Below the pieces are notes generated by a model. The model did no database searches. It was not told the DNA's origin and saw nothing but the letters and a program-made list of their open reading frames with translations. A stretch of DNA of 64,000 nt, taken from Bradyrhizobium sp. SRL28. GTDB lineage: Bacteria > Pseudomonadota > Alphaproteobacteria > Rhizobiales > Xanthobacteraceae. This document shows positions 18,792 to 27,237 of this stretch, piece after piece. The stretch spans positions 62,001 to 126,000 of the forward strand of contig NZ_JAHEAG010000016.1 in assembly GCF_018596315.1 (NCBI RefSeq), written 5' to 3'. Each line of letters opens with the position of its first letter. Within the stretch, counting starts at the first letter, position 1. The position numbers and the translations under genes were made by a program.

Positions 18792-19100
18792 ATGATGATC
18801 AGACTTGCCATTCTACTGGCGTCGGCGACAATCAATGCGTCCACCGTTCCCGCCGCCGCTTCGCAATGCGTGTCGCCGCCCGCAATCGCCGCCATTCGGG
18901 CGCACTGGGCTGCCGTACGCAGTCAGCTCAGCAAGGCCACGGACCCTGAAGCCGCATGCCGCGCCTACGCGGCTTCGTTCTATGAATCGGTAACGACGCG
19001 TCAGGCGGCTGCCGGCTGCACTGGTGATGCGGATATCACCGCGCTCGATTCAGAGATCAACGCCTTCAACGATCTGCTGGCGACCAGGTGCGGCGGCTGA
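18792..19100 (+). CDS. Small secreted four-cysteine protein
   Basis: A 102-residue protein with a signal peptide (about 1-22, ending PAAA-SQ) and a mature helical domain holding four cysteines that could form two disulphides in the periplasm. GGAG lies 8 bases before the ATG. No family recognised. It is followed after 40 bp by another very small frame and then by the acyl-CoA cluster. Confidence 0.7.
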   Translation: MMIRLAILLASATINASTVPAAASQCVSPPAIAAIRAHWAAVRSQLSKATDPEAACRAYAASFYESVTTRQAAAGCTGDADITALDSEINAFNDLLATRCGG

Positions 19101-19140
19101 GCGGTTGCCGCGGTGCCTTCGTTCTCGAGAGGTTGATCCG

Positions 19141-19287
19141 ATGATCCTCTTTCCACTTATCACGTTCTGGATCTGGCTTCAGGTCTTCGCCTCCACGCTC
19201 CTTCCGGAGCGGAAGCCAGCTTTGATTGCTGATGCAGGACCAAAAGCAGAGCAAGACCGTCCCGACGACGGCAATCCCATTCAATAA
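19141..19287 (+). CDS. Possible 48-residue membrane peptide
   Basis: A hydrophobic N-terminus (MILFPLITFWIWLQVFASTL) followed by a polar tail. A GAGAGG lies somewhat far upstream. No homologue recognised; could be a chance frame. Confidence 0.4.
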   Translation: MILFPLITFWIWLQVFASTLLPERKPALIADAGPKAEQDRPDDGNPIQ

Positions 19288-19365
19288 GGCGCAGAGCCGC
19301 TGCGTCACAGTCAGGCCTGAACGAGATCGACCTCACTTCGGATGAAAACGTACAAAGGTGAACCC

Positions 19366-20295
19366 ATGCCCAAAGTGGCCTTGAACATCGTCAAGAACGC
19401 AAGCACGCAAACAACGATCCCTCGCCTCTTCGTTCTTGAGATAAACGCGGGGAAAATTCATGTGATGAACACGGACGGTTCCGACCGCCAGACCATCGTG
19501 ACAGGCTGTCACCTTCCCGACGGCATCGTCGTTGATGTCGAGGCCGGTCATATCTACTGGACCAATATGGGCGTTCCCAACCTGAACGACGGGTCCGTCG
19601 AACGCGCCGATCTCGACGGCAAGAACCGCAAGGTCATTGTTGCAGTTGGAGACACCCACACCCCGAAGCAGATCATTCTCGATAAGAAAGCCGGCAAGCT
19701 TTACTGGTGCGACCGCGAGGGCATGCGCGTCATGCGCTGCGATCTCGACGGATCGAAACTAGAGACGCTTATCGAAGCGGGGCGTGGAGATGCCGACCGC
19801 CGCGATCAGACAAAATGGTGTGTCGGGCTCTCGATCGATCGAAAGGACGGGAAGATCTATTGGACGCAAAAGGGCCCCGACAACGCCGGGCGCGGCTCGC
19901 TCTTCCGTGCCAATGTTGAAATACCCGCCGGCGAAACGCCAACCAACCGCGCCGATATCGAGGTCTTCTTCGACGCGCTGCCGGAGCCGATCGACATCGA
20001 GCTCGATCACAAGAACCGCGTCATCTACTGGACCGACCGCGGCGATCCGCCGCGCGGCAACACGGTGAGCCGCGCTTCCATCGACAACAAGCCGGCTGAG
20101 CCCGAAATCGTCGTGACCCATCTCATGGAAGGGATCGGCATCGCGCTGGATGTGCCCGGCGATCGCATGTTCGTCACTGATTTTGCCGGCTCGATCTACT
20201 CCGCTCGCCTCGACGGATCCGGCGAGCGCAACTTCCTGTACGCCCAGGGCAACCTCACCGGCATCGCCTATGCCGAAATCCCGAAGGAGAAGTGA
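19366..20295 (+). CDS. YWTD-repeat beta-propeller protein
   Basis: A 309-residue protein built from LDL-receptor class B (YWTD) repeats: IYWTNMG, LYWCDREG, IYWTQKG and IYWTDRG, each followed by V/M-x-R-A/C-D-L-D-G-like strands, giving a six-bladed propeller. No signal peptide, so probably cytoplasmic. Start at 19366 has an AAAGGTG site. The stop is 1 bp from the following hydroxyacyl-CoA dehydrogenase start, so the two are co-translated. SMP-30-like lactonase and ligand-binding functions are possible; metal ligands of SMP-30 are not evident. Confidence 0.8.
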   Translation: MPKVALNIVKNASTQTTIPRLFVLEINAGKIHVMNTDGSDRQTIVTGCHLPDGIVVDVEAGHIYWTNMGVPNLNDGSVERADLDGKNRKVIVAVGDTHTPKQIILDKKAGKLYWCDREGMRVMRCDLDGSKLETLIEAGRGDADRRDQTKWCVGLSIDRKDGKIYWTQKGPDNAGRGSLFRANVEIPAGETPTNRADIEVFFDALPEPIDIELDHKNRVIYWTDRGDPPRGNTVSRASIDNKPAEPEIVVTHLMEGIGIALDVPGDRMFVTDFAGSIYSARLDGSGERNFLYAQGNLTGIAYAEIPKEK

Positions 20296-20296
20296 T

Positions 20297-21274
20297 ATGT
20301 CGCAAACCAAACCCATTCGTCGCATCGCCATCATCGGCACCGGCGTGATCGGCGCGAGCTGGAGCTCGCTGTTTCTCGCCAAGGGACTGCAGGTCGTCGC
20401 GACGGACATCGCGCCGAACGCAGAAGCCGCGCTGAGGAAATTCGTCGAGACCGCCTGGCCGGCGCTCAAGCGATTGGGCCTGTCGCCCGGAGCGTCGCAG
20501 TCGAACCTGACGTTCACGACCGACCTCGCGCAGGCGCTCGCCGGTGCTGACCTCGTCCAGGAGAATGGGCCCGAGCGGATCGATTTCAAGCAGAAGCTCT
20601 ATGGGCAGTTGGACGAGCTGCTGCCGCCCGACGTGATCGTGGCGTCGAGCTCGTCGGGGCTCACCATGAGCGAAATCCAGAAGGGCGCCGCGTCCCATCC
20701 CGAGCGCTGCGTCATCGCCCATCCGTTCAATCCGCCCCACTTGATCCCACTGGTCGAGATCGTCGGCGGGGCAAAGACCTCGGAAGCAACAATCCGGCGC
20801 GCAGCGGAATTTTACACGTCGATCGGGCAACGCACGGTGCGCCTCAATAAGGAAATGCCGGGGCATGTTGCCAACCGCCTCCAAGCTGCGTTGGCGCGTG
20901 AGGTCTATTACCTCGTTGCCGAGGGCGTCGTGAGCGCCGCCGATGTCGACACGGCTCTCTCCTGGGGCCCGGGCCTGCGCTGGGGCGTTATGGGCAACCT
21001 GATGCTCAACCATCTCGGCGGCGGTCCGGGCGGCATCGAACACTTCTTCCAGCAGTTCACCGGCCCAATGACGGCCTGGTGGAAGACCCTCGGCTCGCCG
21101 GTGCTGACGCCGGAAGTGCAAAAGAAGCTTATCGACAGCGTCCACGCTGAAGCCGGATCGCGCTCCATCAGCGAACTGGAAACCGAGCGCGACGAGATCC
21201 TGCTGGGCCTCATCGAGCTGCGCAGACAAGCCGGAAAAGCAAACTCTCCGAGATTGAGAGAGCGGGTTCTCTAG
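20297..21274 (+). CDS. 3-hydroxyacyl-CoA dehydrogenase family protein (carnitine dehydrogenase/lambda-crystallin-like)
   Basis: A 325-residue NAD-dependent dehydrogenase. Rossmann motif IGTGVIGASW at about 11-20, acidic VATD at the end of strand 2 (NAD preference), SSSSGL at about 118-123, the catalytic-His segment HPFNPPHLIPLVE at about 139-151 and an ANRLQAAL helix. Lone dehydrogenase without a fused hydratase; this type includes L-carnitine dehydrogenase, L-gulonate dehydrogenase and short hydroxyacyl-CoA enzymes. AGGAGA precedes the ATG. A strong terminator follows 21 bp after the stop, closing this two-gene unit. Confidence 0.9.
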   Translation: MSQTKPIRRIAIIGTGVIGASWSSLFLAKGLQVVATDIAPNAEAALRKFVETAWPALKRLGLSPGASQSNLTFTTDLAQALAGADLVQENGPERIDFKQKLYGQLDELLPPDVIVASSSSGLTMSEIQKGAASHPERCVIAHPFNPPHLIPLVEIVGGAKTSEATIRRAAEFYTSIGQRTVRLNKEMPGHVANRLQAALAREVYYLVAEGVVSAADVDTALSWGPGLRWGVMGNLMLNHLGGGPGGIEHFFQQFTGPMTAWWKTLGSPVLTPEVQKKLIDSVHAEAGSRSISELETERDEILLGLIELRRQAGKANSPRLRERVL

Positions 21275-21295
21275 GACCTGACGACTGATCCAATC

Positions 21296-21337
21296 AAAGC
21301 CCCGAAAGGCAACCGCCTATCGGGGCTTTTTCGTTTT
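21296..21337 (+). terminator. Intrinsic terminator after the dehydrogenase
   Basis: AAAGCCCCGA and TCGGGGCTTT pair around a GGC/GCC-containing loop, followed by TTTCGTTTT. Confidence 0.85.
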
Positions 21338-21467
21338 GAAGACTCGCAGAAGCGTGAACAGACAACAGGGCAAGAACGTCCCCGAGACCGCAAGCTGCTT
21401 CAAGAACGCTGAGCGCTTCCGCATCAAATTGGTTGTCAAGATCACTGCCTCACTCTGGAGACTAGAC

Positions 21468-22688
21468 ATGACCACAGCAACCACAGCCCGCAAGACTGAT
21501 GCCCCGAAGCCGGTGCCCGTCCCGAACGGCGACTTCTATCAGCTCGCCGAGGTTCTGGCCCCCGACGAACTGGCGCTGGTGAAGAAGGTTCGTACCTATC
21601 TGGAAGCCAACGTCAAGCCGATCATCAACAAATACTGGGCCGACGACGCGTTTCCTTTCGAGCTGCTGCCCTCGTTCAAGGAACTCGGCATCGGCGGGCT
21701 CGGCTTTGAGGGCTATGGCTGCGCCGGCGGCAGCCAGAAGCAGTTCGGCTTCGTCGCCATGGAGCTCGCGCGCATCGACGCGTCGATTTGTACGTTCTGG
21801 GGCGTGCATAGCGGCCTGGCGATGGGCTCGATCTATCTCGATGGATCGGAGGAGCAGAAGCAGAAATGGCTACCGCAAATGGCGCGTTTCGAAAAGATCG
21901 GATGTTTCGGATTGACCGAGCCGCTGGTCGGCTCGGGAACGAGCGGCGGTCTGACCACGACGGCGAAGCGTGAAGGCGATAACTGGATCCTCAACGGCCA
22001 GAAGCGGTGGATCGGTAACGCGCCATGGTGTGACCTCTCCATCATCTGGGCGCGCGATCTCGCGGACAACCAGGTCAAGGGCTTCATTGTCGAGAACAAG
22101 TCGACGCCCGGTTTCAGCGTCGAGAAGATCGAGCACAAGATTGCGCTCAAAGTGGTCCAGAACGGCCAGATTACCCTCAAGGATGTGCGGGTGTCTGAAG
22201 CGAACCGCCTGCAGGGCGGCAATTCATTCCGCGATACCGCGCGTGTACTGCGGATGACGCGATACATGGTGGGCTGGGCGTCGACCGGCATCCAGATGGG
22301 CGCATTCGAAGCAACCCTCAAATACGCCCAGGAGCGACTGCAGTTCGGCAAGCCGATCGCTTCGTTCCAGCTGATTCAGGATCTGCTCGCCAAGATGCTC
22401 GGCAATCTGACCGCGTGCCAATGCATGATGCTTCGCCTTGCCCAGCTCGACGACGAAGGCAAGCTCGGCGATCACCATGCGGCACTGGCGAAAGCGTTCT
22501 GCACAGCGAAATCGCGCGAAACGGTTTCATGGGGCCGCGAGGTCCTAGGCGGCAACGGCATCGTTGCCGACTACGATGTCGCGCGCTTCTTCGCCGATGC
22601 CGAGGCACTCTACTCCTACGAAGGTACGTATCAGATGCAGAATCTGATCGTCGGCAAAGCCATCACCGGTCACGGCGCGTTCGTGTGA
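21468..22688 (+). CDS. Acyl-CoA dehydrogenase (glutaryl-CoA dehydrogenase/ACX4-like group)
   Basis: A 406-residue flavoprotein. It has the FAD/substrate motif GCFGLTEP-x-x-GS near residue 145, the EVLGGNGI segment at about 358-365 and the catalytic glutamate in YEGTYQMQNLIVGKAITG near the C-terminus, all as in glutaryl-CoA dehydrogenase and peroxisomal short-chain acyl-CoA oxidase. The start at 21468 has CTGGAG 7 bases upstream; an earlier start at 21336 would run through the preceding terminator. Substrate chain is not known; the nearby type III CoA-transferase would fit a dicarboxylic or branched acid (inference). Confidence 0.93.
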   Translation: MTTATTARKTDAPKPVPVPNGDFYQLAEVLAPDELALVKKVRTYLEANVKPIINKYWADDAFPFELLPSFKELGIGGLGFEGYGCAGGSQKQFGFVAMELARIDASICTFWGVHSGLAMGSIYLDGSEEQKQKWLPQMARFEKIGCFGLTEPLVGSGTSGGLTTTAKREGDNWILNGQKRWIGNAPWCDLSIIWARDLADNQVKGFIVENKSTPGFSVEKIEHKIALKVVQNGQITLKDVRVSEANRLQGGNSFRDTARVLRMTRYMVGWASTGIQMGAFEATLKYAQERLQFGKPIASFQLIQDLLAKMLGNLTACQCMMLRLAQLDDEGKLGDHHAALAKAFCTAKSRETVSWGREVLGGNGIVADYDVARFFADAEALYSYEGTYQMQNLIVGKAITGHGAFV

Positions 22689-22744
22689 CATCCCAGCGAC
22701 GCCGGCGCTCCGCCGCCGGCTGCCCTTATCCAGGAGAGATGACT

Positions 22745-23596
22745 ATGGTTTCAGAAACTGCATCGTTGGCACCTTCGTCGGCAACGGTATCCAACCCCTT
22801 GCCCAGAGCAGCGTTGGCGCTTGCGAACGTCCAGTACGAGAAAATGGGTCCGATCGCCTACGTGACGGTCAATCGGCCCAAAGTGCTCAACGCGCTCAAC
22901 ACGCCAACCTGGACGGATTTGAAGGCAGCCTTCGAAGATGTAAAGGTTGATGCGTCCGTGCATGGCGTCATCCTCACCGGCGCCGGCGACAAGGCCTTCA
23001 TCGCCGGCGCCGACATCAGCGAACTCGCGCACGTCGATGCCTATGAGGCGGAGGAATCCAGCCGGTTCGGTCAGGGCGTGCTCGATCTGATCGAAAATCT
23101 CGGCAAGCCGGTGATCGCAGCTATCAATGGCTTTGCGCTTGGCGGCGGCTGCGAAACGGCGATGGCTTGCACCATCAGGATCGCCGTCGAACATGCCAAG
23201 TTCGGGCAGCCCGAGGTGAAGCTCGGGCTGTTGCCGGGCGGTGGCGGCACGCAACGTCTGCCGCGCCTGGTCGGCAAGGGCCGCGCGCTGCAACTCATCC
23301 TCACTGGCGAGACGATCTCTGCCCAGGAAGCCTATCGCATTGGCCTCGTCAACGAGGTCGTGCCAGCGGCCGACCTCATCGCTCGCGCCGAAACGATCCT
23401 GAAGCAGATCTCCGCCAACGCGCCGATCGCCGTAAAATTCTCACTGGAGGCGGCCAACAAGGGGATGGACACCAGCCAGGCCGAGGGGTTTGCGCTCGAA
23501 GCGTCCTATTTCGGCATCTGCGCGGCGACGGAAGACAAGAAGGAAGGCACCTCCGCCTTCCTCGAGAAACGCGCGCCACAGTTTCACGGACGGTGA
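22745..23596 (+). CDS. Enoyl-CoA hydratase/isomerase (first copy)
   Basis: A 283-residue crotonase with an extra 25-residue N-terminus. Oxyanion-hole segments AFIAGADISEL (about 82-92) and GFALGGGCE (about 124-132) are intact, and the catalytic glutamate position PEVKLGLLPGGGGTQRL (about 152-168) is present. It hydrates trans-2-enoyl-CoA in beta-oxidation. The ATG at 22745 has AGGAG 8 bases upstream; the in-frame ATG at 22739 is too close to it. 56 bp after the acyl-CoA dehydrogenase. Confidence 0.93.
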   Translation: MVSETASLAPSSATVSNPLPRAALALANVQYEKMGPIAYVTVNRPKVLNALNTPTWTDLKAAFEDVKVDASVHGVILTGAGDKAFIAGADISELAHVDAYEAEESSRFGQGVLDLIENLGKPVIAAINGFALGGGCETAMACTIRIAVEHAKFGQPEVKLGLLPGGGGTQRLPRLVGKGRALQLILTGETISAQEAYRIGLVNEVVPAADLIARAETILKQISANAPIAVKFSLEAANKGMDTSQAEGFALEASYFGICAATEDKKEGTSAFLEKRAPQFHGR

Positions 23597-23628
23597 CTCC
23601 CAAGCGCAACCGAAACTGGACATCTGCC

Positions 23629-24564
23629 ATGATAACGCCTCCTCCTGCCCCAGCTCCGAAAGAACGGTTCTGGCTGACCAGCTCCGACGGACTGTGCATC
23701 GCGTGCGCTCGCTGGGGAAGCCGCGGCCCGGTCCGCGCCGTTGTTCAGATCGCCCACGGGATGGGCGAACACGTGGGGCGCTACGCCGACACCGTCGATG
23801 CGCTCATTGCGGCAGGTCTCTCCGTCTATGCCAACGACCATCGCGGGCACGGCCTCTCGGCCCACTCGGAATTGGGAGAACTTGGCAGGGGCGGCTTTGA
23901 ACTTCTCGTCCAGGACATGGTCCGCCTGAGCGAGATCGCCAGAGAAGAAAATCCCGACCTGCCGCTGTTCCTCCTGGGACACGGGATGGGATCCTTTGCC
24001 GCGCAGAGATACGTCATCGATCACAGCCAGGAGATTGATGGTTTGATTCTCTCGGGGTCGGGAGCGCTTGACGGACTGGCGCGCGCCTCGCTTCTGGCAT
24101 TTGTGGGCCGAAATCTCCTCAACGCCGCATTCGAACCCGCGCGCACGCCCTTCGACTGGCGGAGCCGCGATCGGGCGGCCGTCGATGCGTTCATGGGCGA
24201 TCCCGACTGCTTCAAAGACCTTCACCCCGACTCTCTTGCGTCTTTCCTCGGCATTGCGCCGCGATTGTGCGATCCGGTCGCACTCCGCAAGATCCGGGGC
24301 GATCTCCCGATCTATCTGCTCTCCGGAAGCGAAGATCCCATCGGACAGCAACTGCGGGGACTCTACACACTGATCGGCCGCTACCGCGATGCCGGACTGC
24401 GCGACATCGCTTTCGATTTCTATCCGGGCGGCCGACACGAGATGCTGAACGAGACCAACCGCCGGGAGGTTCAAACCCGCCTGCTCGGCTGGATCTCCCA
24501 AACCCTGGAAGAACTGACCGACGACGATCGTCGCGTTTCAATCGTGCCTGAACTTCAACGCTAA
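23629..24564 (+). CDS. Alpha/beta hydrolase, monoacylglycerol-lipase-like, nucleophile serine replaced
   Basis: A 311-residue protein of the serine aminopeptidase S33/lysophospholipase group: HGMGEHVGRYAD oxyanion region (about 44-55), NDHRGHGLS (about 70-78) and a late SGSEDPIG (Asp of the triad) and GGRHEMLNE (His of the triad). The elbow that should read GHSMG is GHGMGS (about 122-127), with a GGG codon where a Ser codon is expected, so classical esterase activity is unlikely unless another residue substitutes. It lies between the hydratase and CoA-transferase genes, ending 10 bp before the latter. Confidence 0.85.
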   Translation: MITPPPAPAPKERFWLTSSDGLCIACARWGSRGPVRAVVQIAHGMGEHVGRYADTVDALIAAGLSVYANDHRGHGLSAHSELGELGRGGFELLVQDMVRLSEIAREENPDLPLFLLGHGMGSFAAQRYVIDHSQEIDGLILSGSGALDGLARASLLAFVGRNLLNAAFEPARTPFDWRSRDRAAVDAFMGDPDCFKDLHPDSLASFLGIAPRLCDPVALRKIRGDLPIYLLSGSEDPIGQQLRGLYTLIGRYRDAGLRDIAFDFYPGGRHEMLNETNRREVQTRLLGWISQTLEELTDDDRRVSIVPELQR

Positions 24565-24574
24565 GGAGACAAAA

Positions 24575-25801
24575 ATGCCGAACGACAACATTTTTTCCGG
24601 ACTCAAGGTGGTGGATCTCGCGAGCTTCATCGCCGGTCCGAGCGCTGCCGTGATCCTGTCCGACTTTGGCGCCGACGTCATCAAGGTGGAGCCGCCGAGC
24701 GGCGAGCTCTGGAGGCATGCCAACAAAATGCCCCCGCAGCCGGTCGCGGAGGATGCCTATCCCTGGCATCTGGCCAATCGTAACAAGCGCGGCATCGCGC
24801 TTGACCTGAAATCCCCGAGCGCGCAGCACGTGCTCGAAAAGCTCGTCAAATGGGCTGATGTGCTTATCGTCAATACACCACATCCCGCGCGGGCGCGATT
24901 GAAGCTCGAATATCAGGATGTGGTGCGGTGGAATCCGCGACTGATCTACGCGGACATTTCGGGCTTCGGTGACAAGGGGCCGGACGCAAATCTCCCCGGC
25001 TTCGACATCACTTCATACTGGGCACGTAGCGGCTTGTTGTCGATGACGCGCGATGCCGGGGCACCCCCCACCTGGCCGGTGGCCGGCAGCGGCGACAATG
25101 CCACCGCCGTCGGGCTCTATTCGGCGATCGTCACCGCCCTCTATCGCCGCGAGCGCACCGGCGAGGGAGCGCACGTCACGACGTCGCTGCTCGCCGAAGG
25201 CGTGTGGTCCGCAAGCGTCTCGATCCAGGCCGCGCTATGCGATGCGAAATTCTTCGGGCTGCACGATCGCAAGAATCCTGCAAATGCGGCGATGAACGTC
25301 TGGCGCACCAAGGATGACACCTGGTTCGTTCTCATCATCACACCTGACAAGCTGGCAGCCGTCGCCAAAGCCATCGGCCGGCCCGACCTTCTGACCGACC
25401 CGCGTTTCTCCGATCCGGCGAAGCTGATGGCGAATATGCCGCAGCTCACGGCGATCCTCGACGAGACTTTCTGTGCCGAGCCGATGGCGCATTGGTACGA
25501 GGTGTTCAACGGCGTTCACGTGACGTTCGGAGCGGTGCGTGGACCGCAAGAGGTGATCAACGATCCCCAGCTCCAGGCGAACGACATCATCGTTCCGCTC
25601 AACGGTGCCGGCGGCAAGCTGACGTCCACAATCAGCAGCCCGCTTCAGGTGCATGGCGTCGCCAAAGTGCCCGCGAAGCGCGCCCCAAAGATTGGAGAGC
25701 ATAACGAGGAAGTTCTCCGGCAGCTTGGATTTAGCGCAACCGAAATCGATGGTTTGCATGAAAGCGGTGCCATTCCGAAAGCAAAGGAGCATGCGGCTTA
25801 G
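24575..25801 (+). CDS. CaiB/BaiF (type III) CoA-transferase
   Basis: A 408-residue CoA-transferase that activates a free acid using another CoA thioester. N-terminal GLKVVDLASFIAGP and the DFGADVIKVEPP strand are typical, as is NKRGIALDLKS at about 70-80; the catalytic aspartate is in PGFDITSYWARSG at about residue 147-160. Starts with AAGGAG 6 bases upstream and 10 bp after the hydrolase. It probably feeds a substrate into the acyl-CoA dehydrogenase and hydratases of the same operon. Confidence 0.93.
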   Translation: MPNDNIFSGLKVVDLASFIAGPSAAVILSDFGADVIKVEPPSGELWRHANKMPPQPVAEDAYPWHLANRNKRGIALDLKSPSAQHVLEKLVKWADVLIVNTPHPARARLKLEYQDVVRWNPRLIYADISGFGDKGPDANLPGFDITSYWARSGLLSMTRDAGAPPTWPVAGSGDNATAVGLYSAIVTALYRRERTGEGAHVTTSLLAEGVWSASVSIQAALCDAKFFGLHDRKNPANAAMNVWRTKDDTWFVLIITPDKLAAVAKAIGRPDLLTDPRFSDPAKLMANMPQLTAILDETFCAEPMAHWYEVFNGVHVTFGAVRGPQEVINDPQLQANDIIVPLNGAGGKLTSTISSPLQVHGVAKVPAKRAPKIGEHNEEVLRQLGFSATEIDGLHESGAIPKAKEHAA

Positions 25802-25879
25802 CGTGACGAACTGTCGGGGCGGCGGGAGCCGCCCCGAAACCTCGCGGTGAAATTCACCAAAGGCACAAGGACTTCGACA

Positions 25880-26665
25880 ATGGATGAGATCGTTACCGAG
25901 CGCGCAGGAAGCATCCTTCGTATCCAGTTGAACCGTCCGAAACGGCGGAACGCGATGACCTCGGCCATGTACGTGGCCCTCTCGGACATCCTAAAGAACG
26001 CAGCCAAGGACGAGCACACCCGTGTCGTGCTCTGGCATGGCGCAGGCGATTCCTTCTGCGCGGGCAACGATATCGAGGATTTTCTCAAGAATCCTCCTGG
26101 GCCAGGAGAATCTCCGCAGGCGCAGCTCATGAATGCGCTGATCGATTTCGACAAGCCCCTGATCGCCGCGGTTCAGGGCGCTGCCATCGGTGGCGGCACG
26201 ACCATGCTGCTGCACTGTGACTTCGTCTATGCCGGCGAAAGCGCGAAATTCCAGATGCCTTTCATCAATCTCGCCCTGGTGCCGGAATTCGGATCGAGCT
26301 CCATCGTTCCCGCAAGGATCGGGCATATCCGTGGATCAGAGTTGATCTTGCTGGGATCGCCCTACGATGCCAGCCGTGCGCTCGAGTTGGGTCTCGTCAC
26401 CCAGGTCGTGCCCGATCAAGACCTCTTGTCGATCGCGATTGCGACGGCACAGAAGCTGGCAGCGAAGCCTGCTGGCGCCCTGCAAGCCAGCAAGCGGCTT
26501 ATGAAGCAGCCATTCCGCCAGCAGATCGCGGCCGCAATGAAGGCCGAGAACGAAGAGTTCAGCGCGCAGGTTCGTTCGGCGGACGCAAAAGAAGCGCTCA
26601 CAGCGTTTCTGGAGAAGCGCGCGCCTGACTTCACGAGGACCATCAAATCTCCAGCGACCGTATAG
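25880..26665 (+). CDS. Enoyl-CoA hydratase/isomerase (second copy)
   Basis: A 261-residue crotonase-fold protein. SFCAGNDIEDF (about 63-73) and GAAIGGGTTMLL (about 100-111) form the oxyanion hole; the third active-site region reads NLALVPEFGSS, where the usual glutamate of EVKLG is replaced, so isomerase or another crotonase reaction is as likely as hydration. AAGGA lies about 9 bases before the ATG. It is the last gene of the catabolic operon and is followed by a strong terminator. Confidence 0.9.
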   Translation: MDEIVTERAGSILRIQLNRPKRRNAMTSAMYVALSDILKNAAKDEHTRVVLWHGAGDSFCAGNDIEDFLKNPPGPGESPQAQLMNALIDFDKPLIAAVQGAAIGGGTTMLLHCDFVYAGESAKFQMPFINLALVPEFGSSSIVPARIGHIRGSELILLGSPYDASRALELGLVTQVVPDQDLLSIAIATAQKLAAKPAGALQASKRLMKQPFRQQIAAAMKAENEEFSAQVRSADAKEALTAFLEKRAPDFTRTIKSPATV

Positions 26666-26690
26666 ACGACGAAAGCGCTGGTTTGGCATT

Positions 26691-26720
26691 GCGGGCCCGC
26701 CTCGTCGGCGGGCCCGCTTT
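26691..26720 (+). terminator. Intrinsic terminator of the acyl-CoA operon
   Basis: A perfect 11-bp GC-only stem (26691-26701 with 26707-26717) and 5-base loop, followed by TTT. Confidence 0.85.
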
Positions 26721-26746
26721 CCATTGATCCTATCGCCGGCGCTACT

Positions 26747-27196
26747 TTAGAACTGCCGAGCCCGCAACTGTTCGAATTCGTCGCGACATGCGTTACTGAA
26801 TTCGTGCAACAGGTCGATCGAGCCATTGATCGCCATGTCGTGCAGTTCGACAAAGCTCCTGTCCGGCTCCAGATAGGTATCGAGAATTTTTCGGGCGATG
26901 TCTTCGGCCCGTTGCACCACCGGCTTGGAGGACGATACCCGCATCCGGCTAAGCTTTGCATAGAGACCGACAAGGCTGGAAACGTCAGCTTCATTGTGCT
27001 GGAGCGCATCGATGTAGCATTTTGCGGCTTCGTCGATGAAATCCCGGTAGAGGATCTGCCGGCGGTTCCTCTCGTGGTGAAGCCACTGGGCGCGAATCTG
27101 GCTCTTCTGGTTCAGCCAGTTCGCGACCACGCTTGTCAACCCTCCGATCGTGGTACCGGCCAGCGCAGCCAGGGCGGAGGTGATGGAAGTTTCCAC
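26747..27196 (-). CDS. Small membrane-anchored protein, paralogue of 9567-10004
   Basis: About 149 residues from a GTG at 27196 with AAGGA seven bases upstream. An N-terminal membrane helix (about residues 5-25) is followed by a basic segment and a helical domain with YRDFIDEAAKCYIDAL, LYAKLSRMR and DRSFVEL, matching the protein at 9567. It starts 41 bp after the ndh gene ends and is probably its operon partner. Function unknown; the repeated link with envelope genes suggests a membrane-associated role. Confidence 0.8.
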   Translation of the reverse strand: METSITSALAALAGTTIGGLTSVVANWLNQKSQIRAQWLHHERNRRQILYRDFIDEAAKCYIDALQHNEADVSSLVGLYAKLSRMRVSSSKPVVQRAEDIARKILDTYLEPDRSFVELHDMAINGSIDLLHEFSNACRDEFEQLRARQF

Positions 27197-27237
27197 GGAG
27201 CAATCCTTGACCAGGAGTGCGATCTGACGGCAGCCGA

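Noticed and set aside
20255-21229. 324-codon minus-strand frame opposite the hydroxyacyl-CoA dehydrogenase
   Set aside because: Shadow frame; the plus-strand gene has all motifs.
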